From Sternotherus odoratus (taxonomy: Eukaryota; Chordata; Testudines; Kinosternidae), in contig JAVMKO010000003.1 of NCBI GenBank assembly GCA_032164245.1, positions 36,455,390 to 36,519,389 on the forward strand: DNA of 64,000 bases, in the 5' to 3' direction. Both the position numbers and the translations under genes were made by a program. Shown here piece by piece: positions 1 through 11,012 of this stretch. Within the stretch, counting starts at the first letter, position 1. Each line of letters begins with the position of its first letter. The notes under the pieces are model-generated. The model searched no databases. It saw only the letters and a list, made by a program, of their open reading frames with translations, and had not been told where the DNA came from.

Positions 1-1461
1 ATTGGTGACCTTCCAGAAAACACCATCCTAGCCACCATGGATGTAGAGGCTCTCTACACCAACATCCCACACAAAGATGGAATACAAGCTGTCCGGAATA
101 GTATCCCTGATGATGCCACAGCACAGGTGGTTGCTAAGCTCTGTGACTTTATCCTCACACACAACTATTTCAAATTTGGTGACAATATATACCTCCAGAC
201 CAGCGGGACTGCTATGGGCACCCGCATGGCCCCACAGTATGCCAACATCTTTATGGCAGACCTGGAACAACGCTTCCTCAACTCTCGTCCACTCACACCC
301 CTTCTCTATCTACGCTACATTGATGACATCTTCATCATCTGGACCCATGGGAAAGAAACTCTGGAAGAATTCCACCATGACTTCAACAGCTTCCACCCCA
401 ACATCCACCTCAGTCTGGACCAGTCCACACAGGAAATCCACTTCCTAGACACCACAGTGCAAATTAATGATGGCCACATCGACACCACCCTATACCGAAA
501 GCCTACCGACAGCTATGCCTACCTTCATGCCACCAGCTTCCATCCCGGACATACCACACGATCCATTGTCTACAGCCAAGCACTGAGGTACAATCGGATT
601 TGCTCCAACCCCTCAGACAGAGACCAACACCTACGAGATCTTCACCAAGCTTTCTCAAAACTACAATACCCACACAAGGAAATAAGGACACAGATCAACA
701 GAGCCAGACGTGTACCCAGAAGCCTACTGCTGCAAGACAAGCCCAAGAAAGAAAACAACAGAACACCACTGGCCATCACCTACAGTCCTCAGTTAAAACC
801 TCTGCAACGCATCATCAGCGACCTACAACCCATCCTGGACAATAATCCCTCACTTTCACAGGCCTTGGGAGGAAGGCCAGTCCTGGCACACAGACAACCT
901 GCCAACCTTAAACAAATTCTCACCAGCAACAGCACACTGCACCACAATAACTCCAACTCAGGAACCAATCCATGCAACAAACCTCGATGCCAACTCTGCC
1001 CACATATCTACACCAGCAACAACATCACAGGACCTAACCAGATCAATCATACCATCACTGGTTCATTCACCTGCACATCAACCAATGTCATATATGCCAT
1101 TATATGCCACCAGTGTCCCTCTGCTATGTACATCGGCCAAACTGGACAGTCCCTACGAAAAAGGATAAATGCACACAAATCAGATATTAGGAATGGCAAT
1201 ATACACAAACCTGTAGGGGAACACTTCAACCTGCCTGGACACACATTAGCTGATTTAAAAGTCAGCATCCTGCAGCAAAAACACTTCAAGACCAGACTAC
1301 AAAGGGAAACTGCAGAACTTCAATTCATTTGCAAATTCAGCACACACCTTCTAGGACTGAACAAAGATCTAGAATGGCTGGCTCATTACAGACATTGTTT
1401 CTCCTCTCTCCATGTTCACACACCCCATTCAAATGCTAGAAGAATAATCCACACTCCCTGA
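1..1461 (+). CDS. Penelope-like element polyprotein (RT + GIY-YIG), 5' end outside window
   Basis: This is the C-terminal 486 codons of a Penelope-like retroelement protein, which copies element RNA and nicks target DNA. The frame is open from base 1, so the true start lies outside the window. The reverse transcriptase comes first: motif A is DVEALYTNIP (from base 40), motif B is the SGTAMGTRMAPQ block, motif C is YIDDIF (about base 318) and FLDTTV follows. A cysteine linker CNKPRCQLC precedes the GIY-YIG endonuclease, which begins VIYAIICHQC at about 1087, has YIGQT at about 1129 and then LRKR and an H. A later RETAEL probably supplies the acidic residue. CxxC plus GIY-YIG is the canonical Penelope/Neptune arrangement. 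There is no stop or frameshift in the visible part, so this copy looks young. It is not a host gene. Confidence 0.93.
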   Translation: MGDLPENTILATMDVEALYTNIPHKDGIQAVRNSIPDDATAQVVAKLCDFILTHNYFKFGDNIYLQTSGTAMGTRMAPQYANIFMADLEQRFLNSRPLTPLLYLRYIDDIFIIWTHGKETLEEFHHDFNSFHPNIHLSLDQSTQEIHFLDTTVQINDGHIDTTLYRKPTDSYAYLHATSFHPGHTTRSIVYSQALRYNRICSNPSDRDQHLRDLHQAFSKLQYPHKEIRTQINRARRVPRSLLLQDKPKKENNRTPLAITYSPQLKPLQRIISDLQPILDNNPSLSQALGGRPVLAHRQPANLKQILTSNSTLHHNNSNSGTNPCNKPRCQLCPHIYTSNNITGPNQINHTITGSFTCTSTNVIYAIICHQCPSAMYIGQTGQSLRKRINAHKSDIRNGNIHKPVGEHFNLPGHTLADLKVSILQQKHFKTRLQRETAELQFICKFSTHLLGLNKDLEWLAHYRHCFSSLHVHTPHSNARRIIHTP

Positions 1462-1650
1462 TCGGAGATAACAAACTGGTTCAGCTTATTTGGACTAACC
1501 TTTTCACCTCCCACCTGGTTCTTACCTACTTTCCCAGACCTGCCTCTAAACATTTCCACTGCTTGCATCCGACGAAGTGGGTATTAGCCCACGAAAGCTC
1601 ATGCTTCAAAACTTTATAGTTAGTCTTTAAGGTGCCACAAGATTTTGTTT
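1462..1650 (+). mobile_element. 3' non-coding tail of the Penelope-like element
   Basis: The tail follows the stop codon directly. It contains the block GTTAGTCTTTAAGGTGCCAC, which recurs at 5030, 5140, 29550, 29570 and 30750, always at the ends of Penelope-derived insertions. That makes it the family's shared 3' terminal sequence. The copy ends at about 1650, and the flanking duplication cannot be tested because the left end is outside the window. Confidence 0.8.
1569..1606 (+). ncRNA. Hammerhead-ribozyme-like motif in Penelope tail
   Basis: The core-like heptamer CCGACGA (1569-1575) is followed by a perfect 5-bp hairpin GTGGG/CCCAC (1577-1581 with 1588-1592), then GAAA (1593-1596) and a 3-bp stem AGC/GCT (1596-1598 with 1603-1605) closed by TCAT. 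This is the order of a minimal type I hammerhead: CUGANGA, stem II, GAAA, short stem III. Hammerheads are known in Penelope-like elements. Against activity, the second core base is C instead of U, and no convincing stem I is visible in the monomer. It may be an inactive relative. Confidence 0.4.
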
Positions 1651-1914
1651 CCCATGGTTAAGACTGTTTCCTGCCTTCAAATATGTATTCTATCCCTGCC
1701 TCTGACACAGAGTTCCTATGCAATGCTACACAAGTCAATTAAGCCAAGCTTTTCAGAGGGTATCATCATGTTTTCCTTAGTTTTGGGAGCCCAACTTGAG
1801 ACCCTGGGGCTTGATCTGTAGGAGTGCTGAGCCCTCACAACAACAACAATAGAGGCTGTACTGAAGTATATGAAGTGCTATATAATGCTGAGTGCTCTGA
1901 AAAATCAGGTTCTG

Positions 1915-2085
1915 GGTATCTCTAATTGAGCAATTAAATTAGAAGAACCTTTGGACTTTTTTCTCTGTGCCTCAGCTCCCAATCTGTAAATGAGGATAAT
2001 ATGCTTCTCTGACCTAATGGGTTTTGTGAAGACAATTAGTGTTGTGAAGCACTCAGATAACATAGTGATGAGTGCTGTAAAACAG
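1915..2085 (+). mobile_element. MIR/CORE-SINE-like fragment
   Basis: It shows the characteristic run 'tgcctcagctcccaatctgt' then 'aatgaggataat', followed by a degenerate 'gggttttgtgaaga...' and 'tgaagcactcag'. This matches the 3' half of MIR and related L2-tailed SINEs. It is old and diverged. Confidence 0.55.
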
Positions 2086-2684
2086 CCCAAGGGGAGTTAA
2101 TAATTCTGTTGTCAGAGCAGGGTTTGAACAGTATGCAGTAAAGAAAGCCTGGGGCTGTGCATTCAACAATGAGGAGAAAACGACATTTTGAAAAGCCCAG
2201 TGAGCAATATCCACCCCGGACACCGAATGAGGCAGAAATTCTGTGGAAAAATGACTATGATATTGTAATTAAAGAATGTATCATAATGCATATGTATGAG
2301 AGGCTGAATTAAATTTGCACAGGCAAGCTTAATTCTGGCATTTTCTAACTTTTGGGTGCTTGACTTTGCAACCTTCATATTCAATTATGTACATACACAC
2401 ACACATGCACATATCCTTTCATATTTGTATTTTTAAAGCATCAATCAATCAATCTAGCGTCCAGGCAATATTAAATGAGATTAAAAATCAAGTCAAGTTC
2501 CTCATTCAAGAGGATTTGCCTTTCTTCATCACATGCTGGAGGAAATAATCCACAGTACTCTTTCCCATAGTAGGTACCCAAAAGCAGCATCGTAATTAGA
2601 AAAGAACCTGTAGAAGGAGGTGTTAAAGTGTGTCCTGAATGTGTTGCCTTTGCCATTTCCCGCAGCTCCCTTTGGCTGGGAAGG

Positions 2685-2791
2685 GAGACTGCAGCAACTG
2701 GGAGCAATTTAGGTGTGATTGCACACACCTATTTACACAATTTAGGTGTGATTGTGAGACTGCAGCAACTGGGAGCAATTTAGGTGTGATT
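2685..2791 (+). repeat. Direct repeat, about 36 bp twice, 71 bp apart
   Basis: The segment beginning GAGACTGCAGCAACTGGGAG occurs at 2685 and again at 2756. An additional shorter copy of TTTAGGTGTGATT lies between them at about 2740. It is a small local duplication with no coding content. Confidence 0.8.
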
Positions 2792-3147
2792 TGTCACATA
2801 AACAGTCGTGGGGGGGGGTGATCTAACTTAGACATTGATGACATTAACATTTGTAGAACATTCCAGGTGCAGGAAAAAAGGTGCTAAAATTCTGGTTTAA
2901 TGAAGCATACTTTCATGGTTGCTCTGCTCTGTAGCTCTGTATTAACCCTAGTGTTGGGTTAATATTTACAATGTTAATTTAGATATTGAATATTGAATTT
3001 TATTTCATGAGACTGAGAGGCTCGAGAAATTAATACTAGAATGATAAACCCTTGTTTACCTGTATCATCTTCATTATTTCTGTTGCAATCGAACTCAAAG
3101 ATCTCAGTCAGATCTGGGGACTCATTGTAGCAGGCATTACATTTAAG

Positions 3148-3699
3148 CAGGGCCGGCGACAGGGGGGTACTACGGGTAGAGATGTACCGGGCCCCCGACT
3201 TTAGGGGGGCCCCGGTACACAGCTGTACCCGTTGTCGTCCCCCCTTGTCGCTGGACCTGGAGAGCGGGGAAGGGGCGGGGAGATGTACCGGGCCCCCGAC
3301 GAGCGCGCCTGGCCCCAGCAGGAGCTGTGAGCCCGGCCGGCGGCAGCGGTGCTGTCCGGGGGAGGGGGGGGGAGAAAGGGCGGCTCACGCAGCTCTCGCT
3401 GCCCGGGGGAGGGGGGGGAGCGCCGGCTGGGCTGGGCTGGGGGGGGCAGCTGGGCTGGGGGGCCCCCCATCCGCTGTCAGCTGGGCTGGGGGGAGGGGAG
3501 CGCCGGCTGGGCTGGGGAGCCCCCAGCCGCTGTCGGCTGGGCTGGGGGGAGGCCCGGCTGGGCTGGGGGGCCCCCCATCTGCTGTTAGCTGGGCTGGGGG
3601 GCCCCCCATCCGCTGTTAGCTGGGCTGGGAGGGGCCGGCTGGGCTGGGGGGGGCAAAATATCAGAGTAGGGGGTCCCCAAATTTCTGTCGCCAGCCCTG
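3148..3699. mobile_element. hAT-type non-autonomous transposon, GC-rich, copy 1
   Basis: The ends are inverted repeats, CAGGGCCGGCGACAG on the left and CTGTCGCCAGCCCTG on the right. The element is flanked by a perfect 8-bp duplication CATTTAAG (3140-3147 and 3700-3707), typical of hAT transposition. The interior carries a short foldback near the left end and a degenerate minisatellite built on GCTGGGCTGGGG. The same family recurs at 44363-44843. Long open frames across it reflect a lack of AT-rich stop codons rather than coding. Confidence 0.9.
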
Positions 3700-3707
3700 C
3701 ATTTAAG

Positions 3708-4630
3708 TAATATTTCTAGTTGTCTTTTTCTTGTACATATATTACTGTGTGTCCTAAAACAGATGCCATAAAAGAATGCTTTGGTATTCTAACTCTGTAA
3801 TTTCTTGACTTTAAACTAATTTCACTGAAATGAATGGAAATTTTCCCTTTATCAGTGGAAGCAGGATTAGGTTCCATATGAACTGTGTAATCTTGACATT
3901 GCATTAACTCTCTTTGAACACTGCACTTTAATATAACAGTTATATAATTTTGTTAATACAGTTCTTTTTATCTCCTCCTGTTAGCCCTACATTTCCAAGT
4001 TAGGAACTAAGTTAGCCCTACATTCAGACTTTTTGTATACATTTATAAATATTTAAAGGACACAGCCCTGTGTCTCTACCTGATTGTTAAGTGCATTACT
4101 TTTTTCTCACATAGCTAGATGTGTGGATGTTGTGAGCCTAAAATATTATATTACATTTATATTACAGGTCCAACCCATAGATATTACAGGTCTATTTATA
4201 AATATGATACATCCAGAATTCAAATGTGCTCACCTAAGTTAATATGCTCAGATAAAACTCACTCTGGCAAAGTACTGAGCACTCTAGCCTGTGAAGTGTT
4301 TTTCCTTCACAAAAAAACTGAAGCACATACTGAACTTTAAGCATGTGGGTATTCCTAGTGAAAATAAGATGAATTGACTTCAAGCACTGTTCACATGCTT
4401 AAATTTAAGCTGATGTATAAGTGGCATGCTGGATTGGGGCAACAGGCCCATATTCTCAGAGACATTTAGGAACTCATTGAAATCAGTGTTAACCTACGCA
4501 TGTATATTTGAGGACCTGGTCCTAATAACCATGGAGGATTCAGTCCGCTGGCACTTCGGTACCCAAGTATTCATTCTGTGTCAGCTGAGAGAACCCATAT
4601 GTATAATTGGGCATTCTTTATCTAATCTAC
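3708..4630. other. AT-rich intergenic stretch
   Basis: I see no gene, RNA or recognisable repeat here. Confidence 0.4.
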
Positions 4631-4865
4631 TTTAGTAGAACTTTGTCTGTCATATTTGTAAACTGGGTTCTCCATCTTTTTATAATAATGGCTAGTGGGC
4701 TGTTTAATTTGGCATTTTTTTTACCTGGGAAATGTTTAGAACCAATATTATAAGATTCTAAACATCTCACATTTTAAAAAGACAAACTAAAAATCCCATC
4801 TGCCATTATTATATTGAGATGGAGAAAGCCAGTTTACAAATCTGGCAAACGAAGTTCTACTAAAG
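4631..4865. repeat. Foldback element with inverted arms of about 60 bp
   Basis: The left arm (4631-4693), beginning TTTAGTAGAAC, is an imperfect reverse complement of the right arm (4801-4865), ending GTTCTACTAAA. The shared interior includes TTTGTAAACTGG, TCTCCATCT and ATAATAATGG. The arms and the TA next to each end suggest a non-autonomous DNA transposon of Tc1/mariner type, but I cannot name the family. Confidence 0.7.
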
Positions 4866-5008
4866 GAGATATCCAGTCTACTCCATTTCAAAAATGGCCT
4901 TAGAATAGTTGTTTGATGCCATTGGGCAAATGATGTCTATTAACATACAAAAACAAACAAAAACAACAAACTGTAAGCACATATTTTTGAACCACTGTAA
5001 TAGCTCAG

Positions 5009-5208
5009 GTAACAAAGAGTCCTGTGGCACCTTAAAGACTAACTAAAGTATTGAAGCATAAGCTTTCATGGGCTAATGCCCACTTCGTCGGATGCAAGTG
5101 GGTATTAGCCCACAAAAGCTTATGCTTCAATACTTTAGTTAGTCTTTAAGGTGCCACAGGACTCTTTGTCACCTCTGCTATTCCTGACTAGGCTACCTCT
5201 CTGATTCT
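5009..5208. mobile_element. Palindromic Penelope-tail insertion with 13-bp TSD
   Basis: Two copies of the Penelope terminal sequence lie head to head. The left arm (5009-5096) is on the minus strand and the right arm (about 5097-5208) on the plus strand. They meet inside the hammerhead-like hairpin. The insertion is bounded by a perfect 13-bp duplication TGTAATAGCTCAG (4996-5008 and 5209-5221). The single duplication shows that the inverted pair integrated in one event rather than by two separate insertions. Confidence 0.88.
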
Positions 5209-5221
5209 TGTAATAGCTCAG

Positions 5222-8200
5222 AAGCATTTTCTTACTTACTGAGTGGGTTAACACCTTTGTCAAAACCAAGCCTTCAGTTTTAAAGGTATGTACTTTCAGA
5301 GATGATCTGTAGAAACATGTTCACTGCACGGTAAACCACACCCTGGTGCAGCGAGACTTACCGCATGCCTCATTCACCAGGCAATAAGAGGAGGAAAGAA
5401 CAGCTCTAAAGTTTAACCTATTCTGTAGTGGAAATATTTATGCACTGATGTTCCCAAATATTTAGAAGAATTTTGTGTGAATTTTACTCAAGGGTAGCAC
5501 AGGAAGCTATTTTTTGTGAGCACCCCAAGTACATTTGGTGAAAATTACTCCATTTTGTGCTTGAAATTGAAACATCAGCTAATATAAAAAGAAATAAAAT
5601 CCTTTCTCCCCACATTGTCTAGTGCATAAAATTTACATCCAGGACATAGCAACACATGGAATTATTCAGGAACAATTTTCTGGAATGTCCATGTGTGGAC
5701 ACTGACTCCATAATAAGAGTGCTGTATTCCTGCATAGCTTAACCCAGTGGGACAAAGAACTCTTATTCCAGAATAGGAGTTTCCACTGTCACACACACAC
5801 AGTTATTCAGGAATAGCTGATTCTAAATAACTGTGGTGTTGATAAGCCCTCAGTCCAACTCAAACCATCATGATCACTTCATATGCCCATGCTCTGAAAA
5901 CCTAGTAAGTGTTTTTCCTTCCTCCTTGCCACTCTTGAAAGGAACAGCATTTGGTATAGCAGTTGATCTGAATCTGTGGTGCAAGTGAGGGCAGCAGAAA
6001 GTAGCCAAAGAACTGTGACGCACACTCCTTCTTAGGCTGGCATTGGAATGTGTCCAGCCATACCTGCTTTCTTCTGCAGACCTCATAGACTTGTATGAAG
6101 GAAAGTAAGTATAATGAATCACATTTTAAAGATTGGAAAACTGAAACAAAAATAGACTTGCCCCTGGTCACACCATCGCAGTTCCCAAAGTAACTGCACC
6201 TCTGACCCCTTTGTAGCCTCCATGAGGGCACCCCAGTTAGGTCTCATGTTTCTTCCCATCACCTTTCTCAGGGCAGAGTCCTTTGACACTCTCTCTCTAC
6301 ACGGTCCAAGTTAGATGCAGACTCCTGTATTTCACAGTGATGATCTCAACAGGTCTGACTTTAGTTCAGCATCTGCAATCCTCTTCTCGCAGAGGCAATG
6401 ACAGTGTTAACCAGTGACCAGACAGTTTTCATAAAACAAAGTACTATTTATTCAGAACAAAAGCATTACAGAGAAAACATATCTTTAAAAATAAACAGCT
6501 TAAATGTGGGTCTAGCTTACCAAGGAGTCACCCATTTTTCATATGGAAACCCTGGTACAATTTAAAGTACTTTCTTCTATAGTACCTGTCCCTCTTCGTC
6601 ATGTCTCATGTCCATTCCTGCATTAAGAGTGAGTGACCTCTCTGCCATATGAGGGTAGTGACTTTTATAGAGCTTAGTTTTCAGTTTCTCAGGCCTCATG
6701 AACTGCATCACACCAGCAAATGTTACCTCCCCAAAGGGTGAAACTACCCCAGAGCTGCTATCTGAATTAGGGTTTTTATTAATTACACCCAAATTATTTT
6801 AGTTCCTGTAGAAAACCCTTTAGCTCTTGCATTGAGTCAGGAATACAATTACTAGCCAGTCCATAAAAATACATATAATGTTTATAAAGTTGATATAATA
6901 GTCGTTGAATATTTATGTGTCCACAGTATCTGTCACATCACAATATAACATTCTGTGAATATTCCATTCTTCCAAAGTATCATATCTGTAACCTGCACAA
7001 CAGGAGCAAGGACTAGACTCAACTCATTTGCCTGTATGAGCTTACATAACCCAATAATAGTCTGATTCACACCATTGTGTAGACCTGGAGTCATTCCACT
7101 GATATCTGTGGAGTTATTGCAAATTCATACTCTGGGAGGAGAATCTGGTTCATTGTGAATATTTAAATTCCAAGTCCTCTTTTCAACAAACTGCAACAGC
7201 TGTTACAATCCTCAGCCTTTTACAATTAATTTCTCATTAACAATCTCTTCCTCATAAGTGTAGGGAATACATATTTCTTCGACTGTGTTACAGAGCACTG
7301 TAAAATCCAATTACAGAATGCACTAGCCCATTTTAAACCTCATCATGATGCTGAATATAGTACTGTTGGAATAATAAAAAAGCATTGCTCGAGTCTATAG
7401 GCATTCAAAGATGGTGCCAGCTCATAGGGGGCACTAAGCAGGAATATTTTTGTGGCTTCCCATGCAATAATAATAAAAAGTAACTAAGAGCCCCCCTCCC
7501 TTGAGCTGCTCAGGGCCCTAAGCAATTGTTTAGTCTGCTTATGCCTAGTGCCAGCACTTTAGGCATTGTTATAGTAGAGCTGAGTGAATGATTTTTCAGT
7601 TCAGTGGCCAAAACAAACCAACCAAACCTAATGCGTAAAAAAGTACAGGCTGAACAAAGCAAAGGTTGATGGCAGAATTGCCTCACTGTGCAAGTTAGAC
7701 TCTTATTTTAAGGTGATGGTTACTGTGTGGATAATATAAATGTGTTGTGATAGGAGTAAGTCCCACGCTTTGGCAAAATCCATAGGGTTTTTTGTTTTGT
7801 TTTGTTTTCTGGAAAAAGAGGTCCATTGTTAGAAAGACTCCTTTTTATTTGCCAGACATGGATTCCTTGAATCTTCAGTTTGTGACTTTCTGTGGTAAGA
7901 CTGGTATTGTTCAAGCATTCTGCTTCAAACAACTTGCTGTAGTGATCCATAACGACGATACAATGCATGTTGTCCTGCATACACAGTGACAGACTTTACT
8001 GTTGCAGATTTACTAAACTACCCTCAGCTCTCCAAACTGAACCCAACAACAAACCATTGACTTCTATTACTCCTGAAAAAAAATGATACCTTTATCAAAT
8101 GGCTTGGATGAAAGTAGCAGCTTATTGTCTGACCAGGGACTCCACCTGTCATGTGATTATGTTCTGGTACCTGCACCCAGCAAGAGGGCGATTATAGCAC

Positions 8201-10040
8201 CCAGACTGATCAGATCGCAACACAAGCCAACATAATGATATTTTAAAAACACAAATTTGCACAATACTGTGGAAGTTCCAGAGTTAACTTGTGTTATGTT
8301 ATATTTGACTAAAACATAACAAAAAGGCCTTAAAGAAAAAAATTCTTTGACTGATTCTCCCCATCTCAATCTTTTTGCTTTGCTAAGTGGCCTAGCCAGC
8401 TGCTAATGTTACTGCTACTTAAGGGGAGTGATGTGGGAATCTCAAACTGATAGTAGTAACTTAAATATGAGGTTGCTTTTAACCTGGACTTCCTTTTCCT
8501 ATCCTCTCTTACTGCTCCACATTTCTGCTTGTCTGATTATTATTGCACACTCAGGTGCTTGAACCTTCATTGCTTTCTGGCCTGATGTTCCCCTGCTAAC
8601 CTTTATCTGCTGCTCCAGCTCAGCCGGGTGTGTCAAGAAAATTGAAAAATCAGTACAGTATACAACTGTGGCCTAGCATATCTCTTCCTGAGTTCCAAAT
8701 GTCCTTTCTGCAAAACCATCCAATTCCAGCTCCAATTTCAGGGGATGGCAAATGTAGGAAACCTGAAAGCAAAAAGGCTGAGACTTAAATTTATTTTTTT
8801 AAAATGTTCATTTTCACTTCAGACAGAATATGAATAAGTATGATAGTTAAATCACTTAATGGGATGACTAATAGCTCCTTTTTTTCTTCCTTCTCCACCC
8901 CTCTGAATTTAAATATCCTTTAAAAGATCTTGGGAATAATATTTAACAGGGGTAGTCTTTTTCCATTTGGCAATAGGGAGCAGCTGCCAATATGGCTCTT
9001 CATTTTCTTGTTTGTGAGCCAACGTAATCAATTATCTAACCTATTAATGTCAGCAAAGTTTTTAGAAATAAGGGGATTTGTTGTCCCTTTGGCTCTCCTC
9101 TATGAACCTCAAGGCAAGCATACTAATTGTAGTCTCTAGTCCCTACAAGGAAGTAAACTGCATCCAAAATGCTATGCTGGAACCTTGCCCGAGGCTTCTT
9201 CCCAGTGGAGTCAAAGGGTTGGAGAGAATATGCTTTTCCCTCTGCCCCCTTTATCCCACCACAATTTTCTACAACTATAGATAAAATAAAAATAATTATA
9301 CAGCCTATACATACAGTGGCTATTTTAAATGTTGGCAAGTAATGAACTTTTTTGTCAATAAATATTTAGGATCCCAACCATCAGATTATAACAGTTTTTA
9401 AGATGGTTAAAACTACTTGACAATGCCTCTTTGTATATGATTTTTATATCACTGTTAAAGTTACATTCACTGGGGGAAATATGACTCCGTTGTCCCTCTA
9501 TCATAGTAACATCAGACGATCATTCTAGGGACTAGGATGTGTGGTCTGCACATTTTTGCACATACATCTCCTGAATTGGAAATGGCAAATACATCTCATC
9601 TCCAGTCCCTCCCGAATGCTCCAAGAACAAGTTTTGGAGGCTGGAGAGAGGTTCATGGCTATAATTGTCTGTGGAGGGTGGCTGCGGGGAGGCCATTACT
9701 GATCACAATAAATTCACATTTTATAACCTGGACTGCATATGGTTTTGAACCATTTAAACAACATTTTGGCCCTTGGAATTTTGGGTTTAAAACTAGATTA
9801 TTTCCCCATTGAATGTGCAGTATTCTGTACAGGAAAATATACTTAACTGTTCTTGCCACTTGATCAAAATATAGGACATTATAGGTTCGCATCAAAGCAA
9901 TGAAATGAAATGAAAGGAAACTTTAATCCACAATGTCACAGAGGTCTGTAATATTTTGATAGGTGGCCAGAATGGTAGGTTGCTATTCTCATCTTTTAGG
10001 AAATGAGCCTGGGAGGGGTGAAACAAAGGTTAAACAGGAG
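5222..10040. other. Intergenic stretch with faint repeat remnants
   Basis: No coding sequence is supported. Around 5650-5840, recurring 'ttattc(c)aggaata'-type palindromes suggest a decayed DNA transposon. Around 6420-6700 the sequence resembles the reverse strand of an old LTR, with a TTTATT run followed by an acid-rich segment. Both are weak. The rest is unassigned. Confidence 0.35.
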
Positions 10041-10441
10041 CAATGTTCCCTCTAAGTTTATACATCCACGTGCGGAATGAATTTTGTTATATGCACTAAT
10101 ATAGAGATGATGTGTAGTGGAGGTGGGGTGAGGGGTTTGGAGTGTGGGAGGGCTCAGGGCTAGGGTGTCTGTATGGAGGGGTGAGGACTCTAGCTAGGGG
10201 TGCAGGCTCTGAGGTAGGGCCAGGAATGAGGGGTTGGGGTGCAGGATTCCCTGGGGCTGCGGTGGAGAGAGAGGACTCTCCTCATCCTCTCTCACTGCAG
10301 TAGCCCAGGATTAGGGGAAAGGCGCCTCTCCTCACCAAAGCCTCACACACCCCCTACCTCTCTCCTCTCCACTCCAGGCCCCTGTGGCTGCATGGCCCTT
10401 GATAGCCTGCTGCATGGTCACACAGCTTAGATGGAACTTAG
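10041..10441. mobile_element. hAT-like non-autonomous element (GTTCCCTCTAAG family)
   Basis: The left end CAATGTTCCCTCTAAG is mirrored by the right end CTTAGATGGAACTTAG. The flanking 8-mers AACAGGAG and TACAGCAG agree at 6 of 8 positions, consistent with a decayed hAT duplication. A second member lies at 17957-18155. Confidence 0.7.
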
Positions 10442-10914
10442 TACAGCAGGGGGAGAAAATTAAAGAAAGAAAAAATACTGCTTTCACTTGTAGGGTAACT
10501 GTTTTGATTATGATTAATAGAACAGTTCACATTTAGCAACCTTAGCTTCCAAAAAGAAAACTTTTTTTTTTACTTTTAGGGAAATGTAAACCATCTAGAA
10601 AGGGCTCTGCTGATATGGAAGTTTGTTCATATTAGGTCTCAAAATATCACTGCATGGGCTACATTTTTATTTTGTGGGCACAATCAGTTATGAATATAAA
10701 TGACGGATTAGAGTTCAGTTAAGTAGTTATGCACAGAGATCAATTCAGGCCATATTCTATCACCCCTGTCATGTACTTGCCTCCATGAATTCTCCCATTA
10801 GAATCAATAGGACTTTTTGGAAACTACAGTAGATGTGAGAATCAGGATCTGGCTCCTACTTAGATGCATTCTGGTAACTGGGTTTACAACTGTGGCTGTA
10901 AGGTAATATTGTGT

Positions 10915-11003
10915 TCAGGTCAACTTCATTTCTCTTAGGAAGACTCCTCTGTAAAATGGGGATAATGATATTTACCTCTCTTGTAAATGGTTTTGAAATC
11001 TAC
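10915..11003 (+). mobile_element. MIR-like fragment
   Basis: 'ctgtaaaatggggataatg' followed by 'atttacctctcttgtaaatggttttgaa' is the MIR/L2-tail signature. The copy is short and old. Confidence 0.45.
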
Positions 11004-11012
11004 TAATATAAA

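Larger units (their letters stand above)
1651..3139. other. Intergenic stretch
   Basis: No coding sequence is supported here. It contains a MIR-like fragment and a short duplicated segment, both listed separately. The rest is AT-rich and unassigned. Confidence 0.5.

Noticed and set aside
3182..3710. Several overlapping open frames of 79-145 codons
   Set aside because: They fall inside a hAT element with a GCTGGG minisatellite and have low-complexity translations.
5874..6231. Two overlapping minus-strand frames of about 80-110 codons
   Set aside because: They are mutually overlapping in different frames with no family resemblance.
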